A model generated the notes under the pieces. It worked only from the letters and a program-made list of their open reading frames with translations. It searched no databases and was not told the DNA's origin. DNA of 64,000 nt from contig CAWZYM010000114.1 in NCBI GenBank assembly GCA_963966185.1, positions 80,001 through 144,000 of the forward strand. The letters run 5' to 3'. Of the stretch, positions 1 to 11,110 are shown piece by piece. The translations under genes were made by a program, and so were the position numbers. The DNA is from Rhabditoides inermis. Lineage: Eukaryota; Nematoda; Chromadorea; Rhabditida; Rhabditidae. Within the stretch, counting starts at the first letter, position 1; every line of letters starts with the position of its first letter.

Positions 1-41
1 GAACGAACAGAGTTGGCTCCGCCCCTTCTAGCTCCGCCCAC

Positions 42-262
42 CTTGAGTAGAGGTCCGCCCCACACTTGCGAGAGCAGAGTGTCGGCCGGCTGACCGAAAT
101 CGGCTGGAAGGTGCAGAGTGTGGAGAGTATAGAACGAAAGAAGAGGGATAACGAAGAAAGAGAGAGGGGAAAAAAAAAGAGAGAGGGGGGGGGGTAGAAA
201 GAGCGAGAGCGAGAAAGAGAAAGAGAAAGAGAAAGAGAAAGAGAAAGAGAAAGAGAAAGAGA

Positions 263-306
<44 letters not shown>

Positions 307-1093
307 GCACCTCCTCCGAACACGTAGTGGGTGGCGCGGGAGACCATCTGCTCCAATTGGTTGACGAAGTCGTCAGTCACCCAGGCGGGCAGAGGCAGCT
401 TGCGGTACACCTTCTGAAAAAAAAGTCTCTCTCTCTCCCTCTCTTCCCTCTCTCCTTGCCTCGATGAGAATAGTATCGAAGAAGAGAACGACACCCTCCA
501 GATCCTTGATCGACTTATCTCCAGTGTTCTGCAAAAGACAATGGCTATTCGACAAATGAAATATCTGCCAAGCTATCATTTCTTTATAACCGTTACTAGG
601 ATGTGTGTGTGTTTTTTGAAGGTTGGTGCTACTTTTTTTTTACTTCGACAACCTATATTCCCAGCGCTTATGGCTTATCCCTTGTGGTGTACCGTATGCA
701 CTTGTTGTATAGTCAGTCGATGTAGCAGATGCGCTCTGACACGCCGCCAATTTTCCCAGCACTAACCAAACTATCTCTCATACGTGCAATATGTACATGA
801 ATAAGCGATTCTGGATAAACATTTGGTTTGATTTAATTTGTGTAGTCAGGATTCTGGATAAATGATTGAATTGACTGTTTGATTGATAACCTATATTATT
901 ATGGCTGAAAGTGCTACCTTGACGATGGTGTCTATGAGCCAGCTCTTTGTCATCATCCAGGATAGGAACTTGGGGTGCGCGGCTCTCCTCGCCAGTTGGA
1001 TGTCCGCGAACGGACAGTTCTTGCCAAGCTCCAGCAACTCAAACATACAGTATTCAAAGATTCAAACCACTCTCACTCTCGATAAGCTCGTAG

Positions 1094-1139
<46 letters not shown>

Positions 1140-1154
1140 AAGAGAGCAAGAGAG

Positions 1155-1251
<97 letters not shown>

Positions 1252-1266
1252 AAGAGAGCAAGAGAG

Positions 1267-1327
<61 letters not shown>

Positions 1328-4300
1328 CACCCTGTCCTCGTGGATGGGCACACTCTGGATGGGCACGGGAGTCCAGTTGGTCGGCCAGTTCGGATTGTTC
1401 GGGTGAGTTCCCTGAGATCGATCGATCGATTATCGATTTATTCATTTAAAGAAACAGGGGCGTTTAGCGGAGGCTTTGGGTGACAGAAGTTTTGAATTCG
1501 CGCGCATTACTGCGATGTGTGAGGAACAGTTGTATTCGCCAAACAAATTGGGAGGATTCGCGACCTTCGATCACCAGTCGTCATCTATTTTCTATTATCT
1601 AACATCTTTTTCGATATTCTGATGACTGATGAGTCAACAAAACCCATCAACCTATTTGAACCATCTATTTAAATTCCAATCTAATTATTTTTCTCCAGAG
1701 ATTAATAGAAAAGATATTGCAAGTGCAACTTGTAATCTTCCTTATTTACAGTAGTTTCGCAGAAACGATAGAACAACGTTATGACTTCACAGTCGCCCTG
1801 GCCGGTCACAATCATACTGAGAAAATATCTACGGTTTGAACATGAGCCAGAAGTTCTATGCGCAAGGCATCACTAAGCATTCCGAAATGGATGAGGATTT
1901 TTCGGAAACCTACGATTCCGCGAAGAAAGCAGCGAAGCGATTTGTGTTCAGTCCAATACATGTCGTACATGTTTTGGAAAAACTGGCCGCAACTTCGAGT
2001 GCACATCACACACCTGAGACTCCGCGAAGAAGGCGGCGAAGTTACTCGCGGCGCTCTCCACGCACCGGCCGGTCTCGGACGAGCGGATCTTGATCTGAAA
2101 AACACTTCTTCTATCTATCCATACCCTCCTCCTCCTTCCTCCTCCACTCACAAGCGGGCTCTTGTAGTCCTTCGGCAGGAGCGCATACTTGTCAATGTAC
2201 CTGTAACGATTATTATCTTTTAAAAGTACTTCCGTAAAAAGTGTTGTTTGTGTTAACCTGATTCAAGAAAAGCGCATGCATATATTATTTATTTTATAAA
2301 ATCAAATCGTAAACACCTGAACATGAAAACTAACACAAACTTGCTCTTTCAAACGAATATAGAAAAGTTACAACTTTCAGAAAAAATACGAGTGTTTTGT
2401 TTGTTTAGCACTTTTTTTTTTTGTTGCGAACACGAAATATTTCTTGTAGATGGTTTATCAATATAATAACATTTTAATCGTGATATTATTGGATTCAAAG
2501 TTTCAGGTATGAACACTTCAAAAAATAAATAAAACATAGAATTTTTCAACATTTTTCGTTTTGAAAGAGCAAGTTTGTGTTAGTTTTCATGTTCAGGTGT
2601 TTACGATTTGATTTTATAAAATAAATAATATATGCATGCGCTTTTCTTGAATCAGGTTAACACAAACAACACTTTTTACGGAAGTACTTTTAAAAGATAA
2701 TATATGTCCTTTTGTTGAATTTCATAGAAATTTTCTCTCTCATCTTCATACATGTTCTTCTCTCATTATTTCATCAATTTCATTTCGAATTTATTCGACA
2801 ATTTCTCGTTTTCTCGTTCTCTCGTTCTCTCCTCCTCTCCCCCTCTCCTTCCCTCCTTCCCTCCTTCTCTCTTTCTCTCTTTCTCTCGTTCTCTAGTTCT
2901 CTAGTTCTCTTGTTATGTCGTTCTCTCTTTCTCTCGTTCTCTCGTTCTCTCGTTCTCTCTTTCTCTCGTTCTCTCGTTCTCTCTTTCTCTCGTTCTCTCT
3001 TTCTCTCGTTCTCTCGTTCTCTCATTTTCTCATTCTCTCTTTCTCTCGTTCTCTCGTTTTCTCGTTCTCTCGTTCTCTCGTTCTCTCCGTCTCTCCTTCC
3101 CTCCTTCCCTTCTTCCCTCTTTCTCTCTTTCCCTCGTTCTCTAGTTCTCTCGTTATATCGTTCTCTCTTTCTCTCGTTCTCTCGTTCTCGCTTTCTCTCC
3201 TTCCCCCTTCTTTCTTTCTCTCTTTCCCTCGTTCTCTAGTTCTCTCGTTATATCGTTCTCTCTTTCTCTCGTTCTCTCGTTCTCTCGTTCTCTCCGTCTC
3301 TCCGTCTCTCCGTCTCTCCTTCCCTCCTTCTCCCTTTCTCTCTTTCTCCCTTTCTCTCTTTCTCTCGTTCTCTCATTCTCTCGTTCTCTCATTCTTTCAT
3401 TCTCTCTTTCTCTCGTTCTCTCGTTTTCTCGTTCTCTCGTTCTCTCCGTCTCTCCTTCCCTCCTTCTCCCTTTCTCTCTTTCTCCCTTTCTCTCTTTATC
3501 TCGTTCTCTAGTTCTCTCGTTATATCGTTCTCTCTTTCTCTCGTTCTCCCTTTCTCTCGTTCTCTCGCTCTCTCGTTCTCTCGTTCTCTTCTTCTCTCCT
3601 TCCCTCCTTCCCTCCTTCTCTCTTTCTCTCGTTCTTTAGTTGTCTCGTTATATCGTTCTCTCTTTCTCTCGCTCTCCCTTTCTCTCGTTCTCTCGTTCTC
3701 TCGTTCTCTCGTTCTCTCGTTCTCTCTTTCTCTCTTTCTCTCCTTCCCTCCTTCTCTCTTTCTTTCTTTCTCTCGCTCTCTAGTTCTCTCGTTCTCTCGT
3801 TCTCTCGTTCTCTCGTTCTCTCGTTCTCTCGTTCTCTCGTTCTCTCGTTCTCTCGTTCTCTCGTTCTCTCCGTCTCTCGTTCTCTCCTTCCCTCCTTCCC
3901 TCCTTCTCTCTTTCTCTCTTTCTCTCTTTCTCTCGTTCTCTAGTTCTCTCGTTATATCGTTCTCTCTTTCTCTCGTTCTCTCCTCCTCTCCCCTTCTCCT
4001 TCCCTCCTTCCCTCCTTCTCTCTTTCTCTCTTTCTCTCGCTCTCTATGTAGTTCTCTCGTTATATTGTTCTCTCTTTCTCTCGCTCTCTATGTAGTTCTC
4101 TCGTTATATTGTTCTCTCTTTCTCTCGTTCTCTCGTTCTCTTGTTATATCGTTCTCTCTTTCTCTCTTTCTCTCTTTCTCTCTTTCTCTCTTTCTCTCTT
4201 TCTCTCTTTCTTTTCTTACATCTCCCTCTTCTCCCTCTTCTCTTTTCTCTCTTCTCTCTCCTCTCTCTCTTCTCTCTCTGTTTATGTCTCTCTTATCTCT

Positions 4301-5595
4301 CCCTCTCTCCTCTCTCTCTCCCCTCTCTCTCCTACTTATCTCTCCCTCCCTCTCCTTAGTTCGAGATTCTCTCTCTTCTCTCTCTTCTCTCTCTTCTCTC
4401 TCTTCTCTCTCTTCTCCCTCTTCTCACTCTCTTCACTCTTCTCTCTCTTCTCTCTTCTCTCTCTTCTCTCTCTTCTCTCTCTCTTCTCTCTCTTCTCCCT
4501 CTTCTCTCTCTTCTCCGTCTTCTCTTACTTCTCTCTCTTCTCCCTCTTCTCTCTCTTCTCTCTCTATATATGTCTCTCTTTATCTCTCTCTCTCTCCCTC
4601 TCGCACGAGATGCTCGCTCTTCCTCTCGTTGTCTTTCACCCCCGACATCTGCACTCTCGCCGCCGCCCGCAGCGAGGGGCGGGGCTCTGCACTTTTGGGT
4701 GCAAGTTGGGTGCACGTTGGAAAAAGTCGGCGGTCAGCGTGACGGGAAGGAAGGAAGGAAGGAAGCGCTGGCCTTTCGCCTAGTGCGCGCGCGGGATCGC
4801 GCATAACTTCTTTCAGAGAAGAGATACAAAGATGCCATCAATTAGTGATCTGGCCTACGGAACCGTGCGAATCTAACTAACATAAATTGAACAAGTTCAC
4901 ATTGTTGTTAACGGAACCTTTCGGTGTCGTAAAATGAAAATTCTAGCGCGAGCCTTATTTTAACCCAAAAGAGAGGGCGCTGCGCGCCCTCTCTAATGAT
5001 AATGAGAAGAGAGAGAGAGAGAGAGAGAGAGATGCGCACCTCTGCCTGAGTCGAGTGCCCTGCAGGAACTGCTGTTCCATGCCGATCTGCAACGCACTCA
5101 TACTCAACACATACAAGAAGTGCATCGACTCGATAGTAGGAAGGGAGTGCGCATGTGCGCATGGTAGGAACTGCTACTCATACAGCAGCTACATCAACGA
5201 TAATGATGTTTCTTCTTCTTCTTCTTCTTTCCCCGCCGCCGCCGAACATTCGGTCATCGACAAGAATCCTTCCAGGGAAACCAGTGAGATGGCGGGAGCG
5301 GGAAGTATCCTCATGTGGTCATGTGATTGATAAAGTTTTTTTCCTACCGTATCCACTTCCTTCCTACTACCCATAAACTCACAATGGTTAGATTTCCATA
5401 CGGCTGTCCCCAGAACGTCTCGTTGTAGGGGTCGGATTTGTAGGAGCCAATCGGAGTGCGGTCGCCGTGACGCCACAGCTATTCAATCGCTATCGATCGA
5501 TAATCAATCAATACCCCTACCACTTGCACGTGCACCAGTTGCGGATCGGCCGCAGCCAGCGCTGCCGAGGCGACGACAAGAGAGAGAAGCAGCAT
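42..5595 (-). CDS. Secreted histidine acid phosphatase (partial, C-terminus beyond window)
   Basis: Hydrolyses phosphomonoesters at acid pH, probably in the secretory pathway, lysosome or gut lumen. Ten exons, all phase-consistent: 5521-5595, 5383-5478, 5040-5086, 2152-2200, 2014-2094, 1331-1411, 918-1037, 460-528, 311-413, 42-103 (261 residues). The start was chosen because MLLLSLVVASAALAAA is a clear signal peptide. Exon 2 carries the catalytic WRHGDRTP (residues 27-34). Exon 3 gives the GMEQQFLQGTRLRQ segment; exon 5 has IRSSETGRC (90-100), matching the family RSS..RC motif; exon 6 has NWTPVPIQSVP. The C-terminal HD catalytic motif should lie off the left edge. Intron 3 (2201-5039) is swollen by an inverted-repeat element and 1.8 kb of CT-rich repeat. 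Intron 8 appears to use a GC donor (454-459). Nematodes have many PHO paralogues, so no symbol is given. Confidence 0.93.
198..301. repeat. GA microsatellite in acid phosphatase intron
   Basis: (GAAAGA)n grading into (GA)n. On the sense (minus) strand it is a CT tract that begins a few bases after the donor of the exon 311-413. Confidence 0.95.
1097..1325. repeat. GA microsatellite with interspersed GCAAGA units
   Basis: About 230 bp of (GA)n broken by short GCAAGAGA and GAAGAGA variants. It fills the acid phosphatase intron between exons 918-1037 and 1331-1411 and abuts the donor at 1330. ORFs across it are low-complexity artefacts. Confidence 0.95.
2211..2702. mobile_element. MITE-like inverted-repeat element (foldback)
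   Basis: Two arms, 2211-2353 and 2560-2702 (143 bp each), are reverse complements with no mismatch seen by eye, around a roughly 206-bp AT-rich centre without coding capacity. The arms start TATTATCTTTTAAAAGTACT and end with the complement. If the outermost TA is a target duplication, the TIR would begin TTATCTTTTAAAAG, as expected for a Tc1/mariner-type non-autonomous element; the superfamily is inference. It sits in the long third intron of the acid phosphatase gene. Confidence 0.85.
2805..4602. repeat. CT-rich satellite-like tract of about 1.8 kb
   Basis: Almost pure pyrimidine on the plus strand. The dominant unit is the octamer TTCTCTCG, cleanly tandem around 3780-3870. A longer motif, GTTCTCTCGTTATATCGTTC, recurs many times between about 3140 and 4150 (a near-copy with GTTATGTCG lies at about 2910), so a larger-scale repeat is superimposed. 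From about 4200 it becomes TCTCTTC/CTCTCC repeats. It lies in the acid phosphatase third intron. The long Ser/Leu/Phe ORFs across it are artefacts. Confidence 0.95.
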
Positions 5596-5877
5596 GCCCT
5601 ATGATTTAGTCAGTAGATGTAGAACCTTTCACAGTAATAATTTATACGGTTGCATAATAACATGTGAAAAAAGAAGTGAAACAACGGATTCAGAAACAAA
5701 AAATGTAATTTCAGTTGCATAGCAGCCTTCAACTTGATTCCAGTAGCCGGATCAAACTTTCTTATCAGTCCCATCAAGATAAAGACGGAAACCACGCTGC
5801 CCGTAGGAGCTTCTTCCATGAATGCATTGTTTGTAATATCTGTCAGAAAAACATAACAATCTGATTGATATAGAACA

Positions 5878-5883
5878 TTTATT
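5878..5883 (-). promoter_or_regulatory. Candidate poly(A) signal of the FAM43-like gene
   Basis: AATAAA on the minus strand, about 275 nt past the FAM43-like stop codon at 6156-6158 and before the acid phosphatase start. Position fits; use is unproven. Confidence 0.5.
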
Positions 5884-6155
5884 CAATAAAACTTGGAAGA
5901 GAGGGGAGCGGCGAGGCAATGGTACTTCAATATTTACACATTCAGCATTGCACAACAATCAAAAAAGTGGGGGGGCGTGAATCGGGTGTCAGTTAACCAA
6001 TCAATAAATCAATATGTCTACTCGCAGTGTCTGCTCGCAGGTGGGACCAGTATCAGAGTGTTTGTAGGCGAGCCGGGATAAGGAGCTCTTGAGCGTGTGT
6101 GTGAATATGTCACGTAGGATGCGCGGCGGGGGGCGTGGCCTGTGTGGGCGGGGCC

Positions 6156-6308
6156 TCAGAGGGCGGTGACCTGCATGTCGTCAAAGTCCTCCTCGAGCAC
6201 CACCTCGCTGTCAGAGTAGAAGTCCTCGCGGTATTTGCGCGGCACACAGTCCTCCTTCCGTCTCTCGTCGTGGTAGCCACTCTCGTCCGACACCTGAGCC
6301 AACGGGGT

Positions 6309-6348
<40 letters not shown>

Positions 6349-6504
6349 CTTTCCCTCTCTCTCTCACCGAGTCAGGATCGCTGCCCTGTGATAGCTGTCC
6401 CATGAGCATCCGTCTCCTCTGTTGTGTCTCCTCCATTGAACACACCGAGGACGAGGTTGTCGTTGCAGAATCTGAATGAGACATCATAGACCACCTCAAT
6501 TGAC

Positions 6505-6539
<35 letters not shown>

Positions 6540-7399
6540 GAGAGAGAGAGTGTGGCTGTCGCACCTGTACTGGCAGCACAGGGTCCGCAGTCGCTTCCGT
6601 TGGAGGAGGAGCAGAATGAGCTGCTTGCCTGCGACAGTCGGTCCGTCTCCCCGAGTGGCTCGTCCCGGTAGCCCAGTGAGGACTCCGTGTCAGACATCTG
6701 AAAGCACACATCGATCATCGACTGGTGAAACGGAAGGTGTGATCGCTGTCCCATTAGCATTCGTTTTCTATGTTGTGTCTCCTCCACCCACCTCCTCCTC
6801 CTGCTCCTCCTCCTCCTCTATGCACTCGTCGATGCTCCCCAGTCGGGGCGCACTGCGACTGCGCGACACGGGAGGGCGGAAGTTGAGTGTGCCTGAAAAT
6901 CAGAAGGTACATGGTGCGGTCACTTTCTTTAAAAATAATTCCGAAATGTTCGGGAGTGTTTCGAAATGACTGAGCGCTACTTCAAACAGCGAAATGAGAG
7001 CGATCGAGATAGAAATAAGGGTGCATACCTGTCTGTAGCAGCTGCTTCCTGCGGGGACACGTGCCGCTTCCGGCGCTGGCTGCGCGCGCGTTCTGAGCGG
7101 CCAGCTTCTCGCGACGGTACTCCTGCAAGCAGTCAAGTCATCGTGGCGGGACCACACTACGTTCGTTTCACTACTATGACGCTCATCTGTACCCTGTGTT
7201 TTCTCTCTCTAACTGGCATTTCCGTTTCTACTCCCATACGCATTACACTGATATGATCATGACCCGAATCCACTCCAGTCTAGGGAATCCTCAATCCTCC
7301 TATTCAACGTGGGTGGTCTTAGGTCGTCCAATTTTGGAGCCGTATTGTGCAACTCGCGCGATTAGCATTGCATATTTCCCACGGTTGCAATGGCTACAG

Positions 7400-7448
<49 letters not shown>

Positions 7449-8023
7449 GGCAGCGTGGGTCAGCCTGTCAGTCATAAACTAGTAATGCCCGTCACGGTCA
7501 CATTCCACGCATACTATGTGCCCCGCACTATAATACTACGAATCAGGAAATGCGATATCCGATATATGTAAACAGCAAAACACAGAACAACGACAATAGT
7601 CTTCTCGTACAATGGGAAATCAACAATCGCCAAATCACAACGCGATTTGACCTTGCAATTTTGCTGACATTTTTGAAGGATGCGATGCAAGAAGACTGAT
7701 GTGATACCAGTGCAAAACACAAATAAAGCACTGTTCCTGTTCGAAAGGTGACCAACACACACCTGTAGGGCGGCTTGCAGAAAGTCTGTGAGCTTCTGAC
7801 GGAGAATGGCCGGCTCCTCCTGCAACAAGGGGGCTCTTGAGAGGGAGGGAGGGAGAGAGAGAGGGAGAGGGAGGGAGGGGGAGAGAGAAAGAGAAAGAGA
7901 GAGAGAGAGAGAGGAGATGCCCACCTTCTTTTTGCAGAGCACAGCGTGGCAGCGCATCTCGGGTTTGAGTCGCTTGCCGTCGTGCTTGTAGATCCAGCAG
8001 AACACCCTGAACACGTGATGTTA

Positions 8024-8056
<33 letters not shown>

Positions 8057-9394
8057 ACTTTCTCTCTCTCCCTCCCTCTCTCTCCCCTGTCCCTCTCTCC
8101 CTCTCTCTCTTCCGCTCTCTCTCTCTCTTCCTCTCTCTCTCTTTTCCTCTCTCCCTCTCTCTCTCTCTCTCCCTCCTCTCTCCTCTCACTTTGGATACTC
8201 TGGCGGAGCAGCGCAGAAGGTTATCCTATGCGCCCAGTACTCTGTGAGACCCTGCGCTTTCGTCTCCGCCTTCAGTCCAGAGCGGGTGATCTGAAAAAGA
8301 AAATGTCACTGTCACTTCTCTGCCCTGTCATTGTCACTCTTACTCCTGTCACTGCAAAGAAACCGTTCACACGCCCTCATTCCCCTCTCTCAATAGTCTT
8401 GATCCGGGGGCGCCACTAAATCACCCCGAGGCGGTCGGCTCTTTGCATCTCGCCTATTGTGCAACGCGCCCTAATAGACCACATAGTATAATCGAGCCGT
8501 CTCCCGTGAGAGATAGCATCTCCCCTTATTGCCAGCCGCGTAAGCCGCGTAGATTCCCCTATTGCCAGCCGGATAGATATTCATCTCTACACCAATGATC
8601 CGCCATTGCGAACACCCCAACGCGTTCCGTCGTCTCGTTCGTACTTTCCGGACAAACTGACGAATCGAGAATGAAAAAAGGCTATGGCATCATTTTCTGG
8701 CGACGGTTTACAGTGGATACATCACTGGACAATTGAACTGTCAGCAAAATCAAATGATCACAAAACAGAGACATGGGGAACCCCCTCTCACTCTCTCTCT
8801 GTTCGCCCAATCGCGCTGTTTTCAAAGGCGCGGGGCGCTCGGGAGGTGGTAATTGGTAATCACATCAGGCCCGCCCGATTCATACACGTCTATTCATACA
8901 CGCCTATTCAGAAAGGATCCCCCACACCAAGCTGCTCCTACTGACCACTTCGCTTCCGCCTATACGTCACATCCTTCCACTGCTCCTAATGCCCCCACCA
9001 AAAACAAATGAGATCATCCTTCTTCTCACCCACTTTTGAGGAAGAAACGTGCAAAAGGAGAAGCCTAGGAAAGAGAGAGAGAGAGAGCCGATAATGAAAT
9101 TGCGAGAGGAGAAGACAGAGAAACGAAGAGATTGCTTTTACCGGAAGAACACACATAAAACCACCATCACAAAACAACTCGTGTCATTTCCAGAAGCAGC
9201 AATGGAATACCACATGAGGAAATAGCTTCTCCACAAAACAGTCAGACACTGATTCAGGCAAGAAGAAAGAAGGGCGGAAAATTCAAAAACCCTCACCTCC
9301 AGGCGCATGTTGATGTCGCCGGTGTTGCGCTTGCAGTAGCTCTTCCAGATCTCACGCATCGGCTTCTCGATAGCCTCGTCGCCTGCAAGGAAGG

Positions 9395-9440
<46 letters not shown>

Positions 9441-9574
9441 AACAAACCTCTGGCGAACATGGCAGTGATGTTGCCTAGGTAGATGACGTTGTGGCTCTCA
9501 TCGGGTGGGTTGATCTGGTACCGCTGTTTCTTTCGACGGAACGGCAGCGTGAAAAACGACGCGGAACTCGGCAT
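6156..9574 (-). CDS. FAM43-like PTB-domain adaptor protein
   Basis: Cytoplasmic scaffold of unknown biochemical role; the PTB fold usually binds NPxY-type peptides. Ten exons: 9448-9574, 9297-9382, 8190-8290, 7925-8006, 7763-7819, 7029-7122, 6792-6892, 6565-6697, 6368-6471, 6156-6293, giving 340 residues with continuous phase. The N-terminus has FRRKKQRYQI then NVIYLGNITAMFARG (start of PTB). The PTB core continues with WAHRITFCA and VFCWIYKHDGKRLKPE (from about residue 105). After it come VSRSRSAPRLGSIDE (191-205) and an acidic run (about 207-216). The order PTB, RSRSAP.LGSI, Glu-rich stretch is the vertebrate FAM43A/B arrangement as I remember it, so the family call is fairly secure. The C-terminal 120 residues are Ser/Asp-rich and unrecognised. 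Five of nine introns carry GA/CT tracts beside the donor. Confidence 0.88.
6737..6785 (-). pseudogene. Duplicated exon fragment inside a FAM43-like intron
   Basis: This 49-bp stretch of the intron between exons 6792-6892 and 6565-6697 closely matches part of the coding exon 6368-6471. Read in the same frame it gives EETQHRKRMLMGQRSH against EETQQRRRMLMGQLSQ. It is spliced out in the predicted message; retaining the intron from the upstream exon frame meets a TAG at once. It may be a decayed tandem exon duplication or a cryptic alternative exon. Confidence 0.75.
7401..7446. repeat. GA dinucleotide microsatellite
   Basis: Uninterrupted (GA)n in the FAM43-like intron between exons 7029-7122 and 7763-7819. 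Confidence 0.95.
8024..8188. repeat. CT-rich microsatellite filling an intron
   Basis: Imperfect (TC)n with CCCTC variants takes up nearly all of the 183-bp intron between FAM43-like exons 8190-8290 and 7925-8006. On the sense strand it is GA and starts at the donor GTGAGAGG. Confidence 0.95.
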
Positions 9575-9960
9575 CTTAAAAACAGATATGTGAACACACT
9601 ATAACAAACAAAAATCAACAACCGTGCGACATGGAAATGTTGGGCGAAATGGAATGTGAGCGCGAGAGAGGATGGCGGCATCCCAAGATGGGGCGGGGTT
9701 GGAAGGAGGCGGGGAGAGAGATCGAGGGATAGGCAGAGAGTGCAGACACACTCTACCAGTACACATCTCATGTAAAGTGTCGGCTGGTGGTGGGGGAGAG
9801 AACACTGTTTGAGCTTGCTCTTGCGCCCGCAACCCCTCTTCCCTCAAGCGAATCTAGTTTGAAAAAACGCGCGACATGAGTGAACACAGACACTCTCTCA
9901 CTCCTTCCTTCAATTCGCGCCACAGCTGCATCTCTTCATCCACACCACTACTATAAACAA

Positions 9961-10002
<42 letters not shown>

Positions 10003-11064
10003 GCAATCACATACTCAAAAACGAGCGCGCTCTTAATGACGAACTGCGCGCGCGGACGTGACACACATGTAATGGTAGCGCCGAAGAAGTACAATCGAGT
10101 CACAACACGCGAATGTGGAGTCTACACACACACACGAGGCGCGCCACAATAGATGGACAGCCGGCAAAGGCATTTCCATGGCTCTGTGCACGAGTGGAGG
10201 AGTAGAGCGCCAGTAAACAGTGCTATAAACTCGCCAGTCAGGCGCTTCGCACACGCCACACACACTATCTCGCTGTTGTGAAAATTGAGTAGATGACGGG
10301 GTGGAAATGACCTATTGGAAAGAGGAAGAAAAGCACTCTTGTCGCACGCAATGTGAAACTTCCGGCGGCGGTGAGACTGACAGGACAAGCCTCGGCAGTA
10401 TGACATACTAATAGTTGTTGTTACCATTTTCGTCTCGTTTGGTTTGTGCCTTGAGCGGAAGAGTCTGACGGACTCAAGATTCGACACACGCAAAGCAAGA
10501 ACAAAAACAACAAGAGGAGAATCCTAACAATGCGGTCACTGCCTCTTCCTCCTCTCCCCCCTTCATCAGCAATGCAAAGTGGTTGAAAGACTATTTCAAA
10601 GTATCGCGAGAGTGGGCTCTTCTCTGAGGCAGAGCGGATCTACCGAGCGAGTAATGGGCCAAAGAACCGCGAAAACGGGGGAAGGAAGGGAGAGGGGATT
10701 AGGGATTTACCTCCGGCCCAAATTTGCGAGAGCGGAATCCCGCAGAGAGTCGCCGATGAGGCGAGAGCCAAGACGCGCGCGCGCAAGCTTTTCTGTTTTT
10801 CCCAAGGTTCGTTTCCGAATAACACAAGTGCGTCAGTGAGTCTCTATAAGAAACGCGCGCGCTCGAGGTGCGATAGTCCTGGGGACCAACGGAACGGAGG
10901 GTGTGTAGAGGAGAGAAGGCAGATCGCGCACACACAAGGAAACACTCGTCGCGAGTTGTCGCGCAAAACACGGAGGGATTATGAGCGGACCGGTTGGCAT
11001 TGAGGCAGACGACGGCGGCGGGATCAGGGACCAAAGACTCGCGGCCCGTGCAACACGGATAGGC

Positions 11065-11110
<46 letters not shown>

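Noticed and set aside
883..1449. Long ORFs of Arg-Glu or Ser-Leu repeats, here and in 2712-4783 and other GA/CT tracts
   Set aside because: They are translations of dinucleotide repeats, open on several frames and both strands, and overlap introns of well-supported genes.
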